From the NCBI RefSeq assembly GCF_029910215.1, contig NZ_CP110396.1:1-64000 (forward strand): 64,000 nt of DNA. The letters are read 5' to 3'. The notes below the pieces were generated by a model. The model saw only the letters and a program-made list of their open reading frames with translations. It was not told the DNA's origin and did not search any database. Of the stretch, positions 34,952-42,887 are shown piece by piece; the stretch's first letter is position 1; the number at the start of each line of letters is the position of its first letter. The stretch is from Paraburkholderia sp. D15 (lineage in GTDB: Bacteria; Pseudomonadota; Gammaproteobacteria; Burkholderiales; Burkholderiaceae). A program made the position numbers and the translations under genes.

Positions 34952-36508
34952 TCAATGCGCCCCCGCAGCCGCCGCCCCGCCCCCACCCTTCGCCGGCTTC
35001 GTCATCCAGATCAGCGGAATGATCACGATAAAGATCATCGACGACAGCCAGAAGATGTCGTTCAACCCCAGCATCGCCGCCTGCGCGTTCAGCGACTGCT
35101 CGAAGAACGCCCTCGCCTGATCCATGCTGCCGCCGAGCGTCGAATGAATCGTCGCGATCGCGTCGTTGTACAGCGGATTGGTCGCGCTGGTCTGCTCCGC
35201 CAGTTGCGCGTGATGCAGGATGGTCCGGTTATTCCAGCCCGTCGTGATCAACGACGTCCCCACCCCGCCCGCGAACACCCGCACGAAATTCGACAGACCC
35301 GCGGCCGCCGGAATCTTGTCCGGCGCGAGCCCCGACAGAATGATCGCCGTCAACGGCACGAAGAACAACGCGGTCGGAATGCCTTGCAGCAGCGTCGGCA
35401 GGATCAGCGTCCATTGATCGACGCCGGTCGTGTAATGCGAGCGCATGAAAAACACCCCCGCATAGCAGACGAACGCGAGCGTCGCCAGCACACGCGCATC
35501 CGACCTCGGCATGATCTTCGCCATCACCGGCGCGAGCAGCACGGCGAAAATGCCGAGCGGCGCCGTAACCAGACCGGCATCCACCGACCGGTAGCCCAGA
35601 TAGCCCTGAATCCATTGCGGCAGGATCACGAGGTTCGAAAAGAACACCGCGTACGCCACCGAAATGGCGATCGTGCCGCCACGGAAATTGCGCTGCGCAA
35701 ACAGCCGCACATCGACGATCGGGGTCTTCTCCGTGAACTCCCAGATCAGGAAGAACACGAAGCTGATCGCCGCGACCACCGCGAGAATGCAGATTACCGG
35801 CGAGTTGAACCAGTCGAGGTCCTTGCCCTTGTCGAGCATGATCTGCAACGACGCGACCCACGCGATCAGCGACATCAGCCCGACCTTGTCGATCGGCAGC
35901 TTGCGTGTCGTCGTTTCGCGGTCGCGATAGATCCACCACGTGACGCCCGCCGCAAAGAATCCGACCGGGATGTTGATGTAGAAAATCCACGACCAGCTAT
36001 AGCTGTCCGTGATCCAGCCGCCGAGCGCGGGACCGGCGATCGGGCCGACGGTCGCCGTCATCGCCCACAGCGACAGCGCGGTCGAACTCTTTTCGCGCGG
36101 ATACGAGCCGAGCAGAATCGCCTGCGAAAGCGGAATCAGCGGACCGGCCACCGCACCTTGCAGCACGCGCGCGGCGAGCAGCACGATCAGGTTCGGCGCG
36201 ACGCCGCACAGCCACGACGAAAACACGAACAGCAGAATCGCGGTGACGAACAGCCGGATCTGGCCGACGCGCTGTGTGAGCCAGCCGGTCAGCGGAATCG
36301 CCACCGCGTTGGCCGCCGAAAACAGCGTGATGACCCACGTGCCTTCGTCGACGGAAACGCCGAGGTTGCCCGAGATGGTCGGAATCGCGACGTTGGCGAT
36401 CGACGAATCGAGCACGTTCATGAAGGTGGCGAGCGCGACGGCCAGCGTCGCGAGAACCAGTTTGCCGCCGGTCAGCGGCGGCGGGGCGAGTTGTGTGGAA
36501 GGGTTCAT
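34952..36508 (-). CDS. emrB: DHA2-family MFS multidrug transporter (EmrB-like)
   Basis: This is a 518-aa inner-membrane protein with about 14 hydrophobic segments, as expected for drug:H+ antiporter-2 proteins. Visible motifs include LDSSIANVAIPTISGNLGVS in helix 1, VGQIRLFVTAILLFVFSSWL around motif A/B and GPLIPLSQAILLGSYP. The C-terminus ends in a Gly/Ala-rich tail. It is the last gene of the marR-OMF-HlyD-MFS set, 13 bp after the fusion-protein gene, and has GGAG before the ATG. It expels hydrophobic compounds through the tripartite assembly. The substrate cannot be read from the sequence. Confidence 0.92.
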   Translation of the reverse strand: MNPSTQLAPPPLTGGKLVLATLAVALATFMNVLDSSIANVAIPTISGNLGVSVDEGTWVITLFSAANAVAIPLTGWLTQRVGQIRLFVTAILLFVFSSWLCGVAPNLIVLLAARVLQGAVAGPLIPLSQAILLGSYPREKSSTALSLWAMTATVGPIAGPALGGWITDSYSWSWIFYINIPVGFFAAGVTWWIYRDRETTTRKLPIDKVGLMSLIAWVASLQIMLDKGKDLDWFNSPVICILAVVAAISFVFFLIWEFTEKTPIVDVRLFAQRNFRGGTIAISVAYAVFFSNLVILPQWIQGYLGYRSVDAGLVTAPLGIFAVLLAPVMAKIMPRSDARVLATLAFVCYAGVFFMRSHYTTGVDQWTLILPTLLQGIPTALFFVPLTAIILSGLAPDKIPAAAGLSNFVRVFAGGVGTSLITTGWNNRTILHHAQLAEQTSATNPLYNDAIATIHSTLGGSMDQARAFFEQSLNAQAAMLGLNDIFWLSSMIFIVIIPLIWMTKPAKGGGGAAAAGAH

Positions 36509-36521
36509 GGCGACTCCGTTT

Positions 36522-37826
36522 TCAACGCGCGGCGACGGTGCTCATGCGATTCGCCGCCAACGAACCTGCTTTTGTTCCGGCACCGGCACCCGCACGTTCA
36601 CCAACCACGTTCTGCGCGATGATCTTCGCGATCTCCGCATCGGCCTGCGCGCCGTACTCGCTGAACACGTCGGTGCGATACGTCGTATTGGTGGCGGCGC
36701 CGAGCTGATGGCCAGAGGTGTCGCGCGTTTCGACATCGACGTCCATCGACAGTCCGATCCGCAGCGGATGCGCTTCGAGTTCCTTCGGATCGAGCTGGAT
36801 GCGCGCCGGCAGTCGCTGCACGACCTTGATCCAGTTGCCGGTCGCGTTCTGCGCGGGCAGCGTCGCGAATGCGCTGCCGGTGCCGGCCGAGAAGCCGACC
36901 ACGCGTCCGTGATACTTGACGCTGCCGCCATACACGTCGGCGGTCAACGTGACGGGTTGACCGATCCGCATGTTCTTTAATTGGCTTTCCTTGTAGTTCG
37001 CATCGACCCACACGCCATCGAGCGGCACGATCGCCATCAGCGGCGTGCCGGGCGACACGCGTTGGCCGACCTGCACCGAGCGGCGCGCGACATAACCGGT
37101 GACCGGCGCGGGCAGCGTGTTGCGCGCATAGGCGAGGTACGCGTCGCGCACTTTCGACGCAGCGGCCTGCACGTTCGGATGCTGTTCGATCGTCGTGCGG
37201 TCGGTCAGCGCGCGGTTCGCCTCGGCCTGCTGGCGCGCGGCGTCGAGCGCGGCCTGCGCGGCGGCCACCGCGTCACGGGCATGCGCGACGTCTTCGGCGG
37301 ACACGGCGCCCGTGTTCGCGACCGCCTGACGGCGGCGCAGATCGTCGCTGGCACGCGCGAGATCGGACTGCCGTTGCGCGACGTTCGCGCTGTAGAAGTC
37401 GTTGTTCACGTAGAGGCTGCTCACCTGACGCACGGTCTGGCCGAGCGTCGCCTCCGCGTTGCCGAGCGCGACTTTCGCATCGGCGGCGTCGAGCGTGACG
37501 ACGGGGTCGCCTGCTTTCACGATCTGCGTGTCGTCGGCGTTCACGGCGATCACGGTGCCGGTCACCTGCGGTGTCAGTTGCACGAGATTGCCGCTGACGT
37601 ACGCGTCGTCGGTCGACTCGTGATAGCGGGCCACCGTGAAATAGTACGCACCATAAGCAGCCGCCGACGCGACGATCGCCGCACCCAGCAGCGCCAGCAT
37701 CAAGCGGCGTTTGTTCGAAGCGGGTTCCCTGGCGGCCGCTGCCCCGCCGGCCGGCGCGTTCGGCCGGTTAGCGCCGCTTGATTCGTTGCCGGTCGTGGCG
37801 CGCTCCGGCGTGTTGACTTCGCTCAT
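36522..37826 (-). CDS. emrA: HlyD-family membrane fusion protein (EmrA-like)
   Basis: This 434-aa protein has an N-terminal cytoplasmic Ala/Pro-rich tail, one transmembrane helix (LMLALLGAAIVASAAAYGAY), then the EmrA hallmark RYHESTDDAYVSGNLVQLTP. A lipoyl/coiled-coil hairpin (residues 110-250) and a beta-barrel region (DGVWVDANYKESQLKNMRIG) follow. It links the MFS pump to the outer-membrane lipoprotein. GGAGA lies 7 bp before the ATG. It is flanked by the outer-membrane protein gene (33-bp gap) and emrB (13-bp gap), so the three are co-transcribed. Confidence 0.92.
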   Translation of the reverse strand: MSEVNTPERATTGNESSGANRPNAPAGGAAAAREPASNKRRLMLALLGAAIVASAAAYGAYYFTVARYHESTDDAYVSGNLVQLTPQVTGTVIAVNADDTQIVKAGDPVVTLDAADAKVALGNAEATLGQTVRQVSSLYVNNDFYSANVAQRQSDLARASDDLRRRQAVANTGAVSAEDVAHARDAVAAAQAALDAARQQAEANRALTDRTTIEQHPNVQAAASKVRDAYLAYARNTLPAPVTGYVARRSVQVGQRVSPGTPLMAIVPLDGVWVDANYKESQLKNMRIGQPVTLTADVYGGSVKYHGRVVGFSAGTGSAFATLPAQNATGNWIKVVQRLPARIQLDPKELEAHPLRIGLSMDVDVETRDTSGHQLGAATNTTYRTDVFSEYGAQADAEIAKIIAQNVVGERAGAGAGTKAGSLAANRMSTVAAR

Positions 37827-37859
37827 TTCAGTTCTCCTGGCAGATTCATTGCGTGTCGC

Positions 37860-39437
37860 TCAACGAGCGGCCACGTTGTCGGCTCGCGATGCGTTTGCGT
37901 TGGCCGCACTGGGGCTTGTGGTTGCGTTGGTGGTTGCGTTTGCGACCGGGCTTGTAGTCGAAGCCGGCTGCTGGGTCGCTTCATCGACATAGCCGCCGCC
38001 GAGTGCCGAGGCGAGCGCGATCTGCTGATCGCGGCGGTCCATGCGTAAGTTGGCAACCGCCTGATCGGCGGAAAGCGCATTCATGTCCGCGTTCAGCACC
38101 GTCAACTGATTCGTCAGGCCGGCCCGGTATTGCACGACCGCCAGTTGCTCGGCCTTGCGCGCCGCGTCCTGCGCGGTGCTCGCGTCGACCAGTTGCGCGT
38201 CGGTCGAACGCACGTCGGCGAGCTGGGTCGCGACCTGGCTCAACGCGTTCACCAGCGTCTGGTTGTAGGTCGCGACCGCATCGTCGAAATTGGCGTAGCG
38301 GCCCTTCAGTTGCGCGCGCAACGCACCGGCGTCGAAGATCGGCAGATGGATCGCCGGCCCCACGGATGCGGTGCGGCTCGCCGCCGTCAGAAAGCTGCCG
38401 AAGCCGAACGCGTCGAGACCGATGGCGGCGCTCAGGTTGATGTCGGGATAGAACTCGGCCTTCGCTTCCTTCACGTCGTGCGTCATCGCGTCGACGCGCC
38501 AGCGCGCCGCGACGATGTCGGGGCGGCGGCTCACCAGATCGGCCGGCAGGTTGTCGGGCAGCGCCACGGTGTCGCCGATGCCGAGCGTCGGGCGGGCAAT
38601 CTGCAACCCGCGATCGGGGCCGGCGCCGAGCAACGCCGCGATCTCGTAGCGCGTCGCGAGAATCTGCCCGTCGAGCGATTTCAGCGCGGCCTGGCTGGTC
38701 GCGAGATTCGCCTGAGCGGTCTTGCGCTCCACCTCGGTATCGAGTCCGGTGGCGATACGCCCCGCGGTAATGCTGTCGATCTGCTTGCGCTGCGCGATCT
38801 CCTGCTGCGCGATGTCGCGCAACACATAAAGCCGCGCCAGCTGGTTGTAGGTGCGCGCAATGGACGTGGTCAGCGTCAGCTTGACGGTTTCCGCATCGGC
38901 CCGGCTCGCCTGCAACTGCGAAATCGCGCTCTTCAGCGCCTCGCGGTTCTTGCCCCACAGATCGAGGTCATACGAGGCGCTCAGCAACCCCGTGTTCTCG
39001 GTCTGCCAGGAACCGCCGTACGGCGGCGGCACGAGCGCCGTGCCGGAATATTGCTGACGGGTCAGCGAATAGCTCGCATCGACGCGCGGCATCGTGCTCG
39101 CTTTCGCCGTTTCGCTGAACGCCGACGCCGCCGCCACACGCGCCCGTGCCTGATCGAGCGTGGGGCTAGCCTTCAGCGCTTCGGCTAGCAAGGCCTTCAG
39201 TTGCGCGTCGCCGAACTGGTCGGCCCAATCCACGCCCGGCCAATGGCCCTGCTCCGCCGGCAGACTTTGCTGTGTCGCAAACTGCCGCGGCTCGGCCGTT
39301 TTCTGATCGCCATGAATGCCGGCGTAGTTCGCGCACGCCGACAATACGGCAGCGAACAGCACCGACACGCCCACTTTCAACACGCGCGACGCCGGCTGCC
39401 GCGTGGCACGTCCCTTCGTCTTTAATTGATTCATCAT
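37860..39437 (-). CDS. RND/MFS efflux outer-membrane lipoprotein (OprM/NodT-like)
   Basis: This is a 525-aa outer-membrane factor. The N-terminal lipoprotein signal has a lipobox ending VLSAC, preceded by a Lys/Arg-rich start. Two TolC-like repeats are seen, with typical segments such as ARVAAASAFSETAKASTMPR, SYDLDLWGKNREALKSA, SRRPDIVAARWRVDAMTHD and VQYRAGLTNQLTVLNADM. The C-terminus is a Thr/Ala/Asn-rich tail. There is no good ribosome binding site; the two adjacent ATG codons directly follow an operator-like sequence. It is the first structural gene after marR and forms the exit duct for the EmrAB-like pump. Confidence 0.92.
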   Translation of the reverse strand: MMNQLKTKGRATRQPASRVLKVGVSVLFAAVLSACANYAGIHGDQKTAEPRQFATQQSLPAEQGHWPGVDWADQFGDAQLKALLAEALKASPTLDQARARVAAASAFSETAKASTMPRVDASYSLTRQQYSGTALVPPPYGGSWQTENTGLLSASYDLDLWGKNREALKSAISQLQASRADAETVKLTLTTSIARTYNQLARLYVLRDIAQQEIAQRKQIDSITAGRIATGLDTEVERKTAQANLATSQAALKSLDGQILATRYEIAALLGAGPDRGLQIARPTLGIGDTVALPDNLPADLVSRRPDIVAARWRVDAMTHDVKEAKAEFYPDINLSAAIGLDAFGFGSFLTAASRTASVGPAIHLPIFDAGALRAQLKGRYANFDDAVATYNQTLVNALSQVATQLADVRSTDAQLVDASTAQDAARKAEQLAVVQYRAGLTNQLTVLNADMNALSADQAVANLRMDRRDQQIALASALGGGYVDEATQQPASTTSPVANATTNATTSPSAANANASRADNVAAR

Positions 39438-39440
39438 TTT

Positions 39441-39457
39441 CTGACTCGTCAGATATT
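39441..39457. promoter_or_regulatory. MarR-type operator candidate before the outer-membrane lipoprotein gene
   Basis: CTGACTCGTCAGATATT has 5-bp inverted arms (CTGAC/GTCAG). It shares the pattern GAC-N3-TCAGATA-N-T with sites upstream of both marR genes (39969-39983 and 40543-40557). It lies 4 bp before the ATG at 39437. Confidence 0.5.
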
Positions 39458-39473
39458 TGGGTAAAAAAATGGC

Positions 39474-39911
39474 TTAGTGACCGAGAAACTTGTCGAGCAG
39501 GCGGCACAATTCATCGAACTCCGCTTTCGTAAAGCTTTCGAGTCGCGCATTCAATACACAGGGAGCAATCTCGGCGATGCGCAGCGCGATCGCGCGGCCC
39601 GCTTCGGTCAGTTCCAGATCCACCACCCGGCGGTCTTCGTGACTGCGCAACCGCTGCACCATGCCAAGCGCTTCGAGCTTGTCGATCATGCGCGTCATCA
39701 GGCCCGTGTTGATGCCCAGATGCCGCGACAACGCCGCCGACGTCGTGCTCGTGCCGTCCAGCAGCGCCATCAGCGTGCCGACATGCGCCGCCTTGACGTT
39801 CAGGCCGCGCAGCGCCGCATCCATCTGTGTCTGGATCAGATTGCGGGCCTTGCCGATCGAAAACGCCAGGTTGTCGACGGAATTGAAATCGCCCTTCGTG
39901 TAGTGACCCAT
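39474..39911 (-). CDS. MarR-family transcriptional regulator (efflux operon)
   Basis: This is a 145-aa winged-helix regulator of the MarR family. The recognition-helix region is TTSAALSRHLGINTGLMTRM and the wing has RSHEDRRVVDLELTEAG. The ATG at 39911 (MGHYTKGDFNSVDNL) was chosen with GGAG 6 bp upstream; a GTG four codons earlier is less likely. It lies 36 bp upstream of the outer-membrane protein gene and probably represses itself and the pump until a ligand binds. It is paralogous to the next gene, having the same length and alignable sequence throughout. Confidence 0.9.
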   Translation of the reverse strand: MGHYTKGDFNSVDNLAFSIGKARNLIQTQMDAALRGLNVKAAHVGTLMALLDGTSTTSAALSRHLGINTGLMTRMIDKLEALGMVQRLRSHEDRRVVDLELTEAGRAIALRIAEIAPCVLNARLESFTKAEFDELCRLLDKFLGH

Positions 39912-39959
39912 CTCTCGCTCCACGCTCGCTTCAAGCTTGCTTCGTGTTTGGTTGCCTGA

Positions 39960-39988
39960 ACGATAGTTGACGGGTCAGATACTGTCAA
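39960..39988 (-). promoter_or_regulatory. Promoter with embedded operator upstream of marR
   Basis: On the minus strand TTGACA (39983-39988) and TATCGT (39960-39965) are 17 bp apart. The spacer contains the shared site GACGGGTCAGATACT (plus-strand reading, 39969-39983), flanked by TTGAC/GTCAA arms. This suggests autoregulation by a MarR protein. Confidence 0.6.
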
Positions 39989-40073
39989 CGGAGCCGGGAA
40001 GCAACACATTGTTGCTTCGGGAGAGACAACGGAGGGACGCTGCGGAGACGTAGCGAGGTAACGCGGCGACGTG

Positions 40074-40511
40074 TCAGTCGCCGACAAACTTGCGCAGCAG
40101 GCGGCGCAGATCGTTGAGTTCAGTCTTGGTGAAGCCCTTCAGACGCGCGTTCAACACATCCGGCGCGATTTCGGGAATCTGCGCGGCCACCGCCGTACCG
40201 GCTTTCGTCAACGAAAGATTGACGACGCGGCGGTCCTGCTCGTCGCGCGAGCGCACCACCAGCCCCTTGCTTTCGAGCTTGTCGAGCATGCGCGTCATCA
40301 AGCCCGTGTCGATGCCGAGCAGCTTCGACAGTTCGAACGGCGTGGACGCCAGCTTCTCCTTGAGCATCAGCATGATGCCCATCTGCTGACTGGAGATGTC
40401 GAGTTCCTTCATCGCCGCGTCCATTTCCGTGACGATCAGGTTGCGCGCCTTGACCAGCGCAAATCCGACGCTCTCCGTGAGGACGAAGTTGTCTTTGGTG
40501 TAATGACGCAC
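40074..40511 (-). CDS. Second MarR-family transcriptional regulator, paralogue of the first
   Basis: This is a 145-aa MarR protein. The start is a GTG (RHYTKDNFVLTESVGF follows) with GGAG 8 bp upstream; a longer frame to 40676 lacks a signal. The winged-helix region is TPFELSKLLGIDTGLMTRML, followed by SRDEQDRRVVNLSLTKAG. Both MarR proteins share the patterns HYTK.F, KARNLI, MDAA, GI.TGLMTRM.DKLE and IAP.VLNARL, so they stem from a tandem duplication. Its promoter carries the same operator-like motif, so cross-regulation is likely. Confidence 0.9.
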   Translation of the reverse strand: MRHYTKDNFVLTESVGFALVKARNLIVTEMDAAMKELDISSQQMGIMLMLKEKLASTPFELSKLLGIDTGLMTRMLDKLESKGLVVRSRDEQDRRVVNLSLTKAGTAVAAQIPEIAPDVLNARLKGFTKTELNDLRRLLRKFVGD

Positions 40512-40533
40512 GGGCGGGCTCCTGAACAGGTAC

Positions 40534-40562
40534 GATCTGACTGACGGATCAGATACTACCAA
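40534..40562 (-). promoter_or_regulatory. Promoter/operator upstream of the second marR gene
   Basis: GACGGATCAGATACT (plus reading, 40543-40557) matches the site before the other marR at 14 of 15 positions. It lies behind a weak -35-like TTGGTA (40557-40562, minus strand). The -10 is poor. The repeated motif is the main support. Confidence 0.5.
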
Positions 40563-40690
40563 ATCAGGCGTTGCACCCGGCGCCGTGGCCTGTCGAACGC
40601 ATTGAGCCAGCCGGTTGCGCCACGCCCGGGTATCGAGCGCATGACCAGGCATCATCATTCGAACGTTGCGTTGCAAGGAATAGCGTCACC

Positions 40691-41236
40691 ATGAGCGAGA
40701 CCAATTCTCCTCTCGAGCTCCCCGGCCTTCCCGATCTGCTGGAATCCGGCCTGTCGCTGGTGTTTTGCGGCATCAATCCGGGTCTGCGCGCGGCATCGAC
40801 CGGACATCACTTCGAAGGCAGGAGCAACCGCTTCTGGCGCGTCCTGCATCTCGCCGGCTTCACCGCGCAACAGATTCGCCCCGAGGACGACCATGCGATT
40901 CTTCACTATGGCTTTGGCCTGACGACCGTCGTCCAGCGGCCCACCGCGCAAGCCGCCGACCTCTCGCGCAAGGAAATCGAAATGGCCGCGCAGGCGTTCC
41001 AGCGGAAGATCGAACACTACGCGCCGCGGCATGTCGCCTTCCTCGGCAAGATGGCGTACGCGGCAATCCGTGGCGAACCCGGTGTCGAGTGGGGACTGCA
41101 GGCGGAACCTTTCGGCGGCGCACACGCGTGGGTCTTGCCCAACCCGAGCGGATTGAACCGGGGGTTCGACCTCGACGCGTTAGTGGCAGCCTACCGGCCC
41201 GTGCGCGAAGTGATCATGTCGATGCCGGCGCGCTGA
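40691..41236 (+). CDS. mug: G/U mismatch-specific DNA glycosylase Mug
   Basis: This is a 181-aa uracil-DNA glycosylase superfamily enzyme of the MUG/TDG branch. The water-activating motif is LVFCGINPGLRAASTGHHFE, with Asn as in E. coli Mug. The second motif is VLPNPSGLNRGF, which inserts into the helix. It removes uracil, ethenocytosine or thymine opposite guanine. The ATG at 40691 was chosen from the family N-terminus (MSETNSPLELPGLPDLL); ribosome binding is weak (AAGGAAT 13 bp upstream). It is divergent from marR and convergent with the next efflux operon. The length fits the family. Confidence 0.93.
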   Translation: MSETNSPLELPGLPDLLESGLSLVFCGINPGLRAASTGHHFEGRSNRFWRVLHLAGFTAQQIRPEDDHAILHYGFGLTTVVQRPTAQAADLSRKEIEMAAQAFQRKIEHYAPRHVAFLGKMAYAAIRGEPGVEWGLQAEPFGGAHAWVLPNPSGLNRGFDLDALVAAYRPVREVIMSMPAR

Positions 41237-41274
41237 CGCAGTGGCCGTCAGCACGGCGGCACCCGTGCCTCAAC

Positions 41275-42759
41275 TCAACCCTGCTGCGCGTGCGTCTGCG
41301 TCTGCGCCTGCGCCTGCCAGCCGATACCCAGACTCTTCTGCAACGACACGAAGTCCTTCAGCAACTCGGCCTGCCCCGCGACGACGTTCTGCTGCGCGGT
41401 GAACTCCTCGCGCTGCGTGTCGAGCAGATCGATCAGCGTGGAGACGCCCGCCGAATAGCGCTGCCGCATCAGCGTCGCCGAATGCGTGGCCGACGCTTCC
41501 ACCTTCTGCAGCGTCACCACATGCTCGCGTTGATGACCATAGCGCGACAGCGACGAGTTGGCGTCCTGCAATGCACCGAGCACGGCCTTCGTATAGTGTG
41601 CCTCGGCTTCGTCGCGCGAGGCCTCGGCCGCGTGCACGCTGCCCAGCGTGCGGCCGAAATCGAGCGCGTTCCATTGCAGATACGGCGCGCCGATCCAGCT
41701 GAAATTGCTCTTGCGTACCAGATGCCCCGGATCGCCCGCGCTGAAGCCGATGTCGCCAAGCAACGTCAGCTTCGGGAAAAAGTCCGCGACGTGTTCGCCG
41801 ATCTGCGCATTGCTCGACGCCAAACGCCGCTCCGCCGCGCGGATGTCGGGGCGCTGCTGCATCATCGTCGACGGATCGCCGATCGCCACCGTCGCGGGCA
41901 TCGCCGGCAACGGCTGCACGTCGGCGAGTTGCTGATCCAGTGCGCCGGGCGCACGGCCGGTCAGCACCGCGAGGCGGTCGAGCGAATCGGTCAGTTGCGC
42001 GTCGAGCGGGATCAGCGTGCCGCGCGTGTTTTCCACCTGGGTGGTGAGCCGCTCGACATCGACGTCCGCCGCCGTGCCGCGCGCGCGGCGCTGCTGCGTC
42101 AGCGTCAGCATGTGCTGTTCGGTTTCCGCCTGGCGCTGCGCGAGCGCAAGCCGCGTCTGCTGATCGCGCAGATCGATGTAGGCCTGGGCGACTTCGGCCG
42201 CGAGCGAGACCCGCGTATCCGCGAGATCGGCTTCGACCGCCTGCGCATCCGCCGATGCCGCCTCGATCGCGCGCCGTGTGCCGCCGAACAGATCGATTTC
42301 CCAGGTGGCGTCGAAACCGGCCGTGTAGAGCTGCAATGGACCGCCGCCGCCCGACCCGCCCGATCCGCCCGACGATCCGAGCGAACCTAGATCCGGCTCA
42401 CGCATACGCACCGACGCGACCGTGCCGGACAGTTTCGGCAATTCGTTCGCACGCTGCTGCTGCAATTGCGCCCGCGACGCGCGCAGCCGCGCCTTCGCCG
42501 CATCGACATCCGGGTTGTGCGCGAACGCGGCGGCGATCAGGTCGTTCAGTTGCGGATCGTTGAAGGCGAGCCACCATTCGCTCGGCGCGGGCGTGGCCGT
42601 CGTGCCGGCGGCCGGCGTGCGCACGAAGGTCGCGGTGTTGCCCGCGCCCTGCGCGAGCGGTGGCGCGCCGTGATAATCCGGGCCGACCGTGCAACCCGTC
42701 AGAGCGGACAGCAGCGCGACGGCGGCAAGGGCGAGACACGAGGGGCGGTTGGACATCAT
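41275..42759 (-). CDS. Efflux outer-membrane lipoprotein (NodT family), second set
   Basis: This 494-aa outer-membrane factor has lipobox LTGC after MMSNRPSCLALAAVALLSA. Typical segments are VGPDYHGAPPL at the mature N-terminus, TAGFDATWEIDLFGGTRRAI, QRPDIRAAERRLASSNAQIG and RQRYSAGVSTLIDLLDTQRE. A Gly/Ser-rich tract (SSGGSGGSGGGG) lies in a loop. It is the third gene of the HlyD-MFS-OMF set and lies 128 bp after the MFS gene. It forms the outer-membrane channel for that pump. It ends 38 bp from the convergent mug gene. Confidence 0.92.
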   Translation of the reverse strand: MMSNRPSCLALAAVALLSALTGCTVGPDYHGAPPLAQGAGNTATFVRTPAAGTTATPAPSEWWLAFNDPQLNDLIAAAFAHNPDVDAAKARLRASRAQLQQQRANELPKLSGTVASVRMREPDLGSLGSSGGSGGSGGGGPLQLYTAGFDATWEIDLFGGTRRAIEAASADAQAVEADLADTRVSLAAEVAQAYIDLRDQQTRLALAQRQAETEQHMLTLTQQRRARGTAADVDVERLTTQVENTRGTLIPLDAQLTDSLDRLAVLTGRAPGALDQQLADVQPLPAMPATVAIGDPSTMMQQRPDIRAAERRLASSNAQIGEHVADFFPKLTLLGDIGFSAGDPGHLVRKSNFSWIGAPYLQWNALDFGRTLGSVHAAEASRDEAEAHYTKAVLGALQDANSSLSRYGHQREHVVTLQKVEASATHSATLMRQRYSAGVSTLIDLLDTQREEFTAQQNVVAGQAELLKDFVSLQKSLGIGWQAQAQTQTHAQQG

Positions 42760-42887
42760 GGAATAGTCGTGTGGTGTTCGAGTAGGGGTTGCGGTGCGTC
42801 AGAATTCGCTTGAGCTGGCGCCGACGTGCGCGTTGGTCGTACGTGTTGGTCGTGCTCACATCAGCGAACGAAGCGCACTCGCGCGGT

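Noticed and set aside
34955..36622. Plus-strand open frame of 555 codons opposite the first MFS gene
   Set aside because: The composition is dominated by Arg, Gln and Asp with no hydrophobic pattern. It mirrors the real transporter gene.
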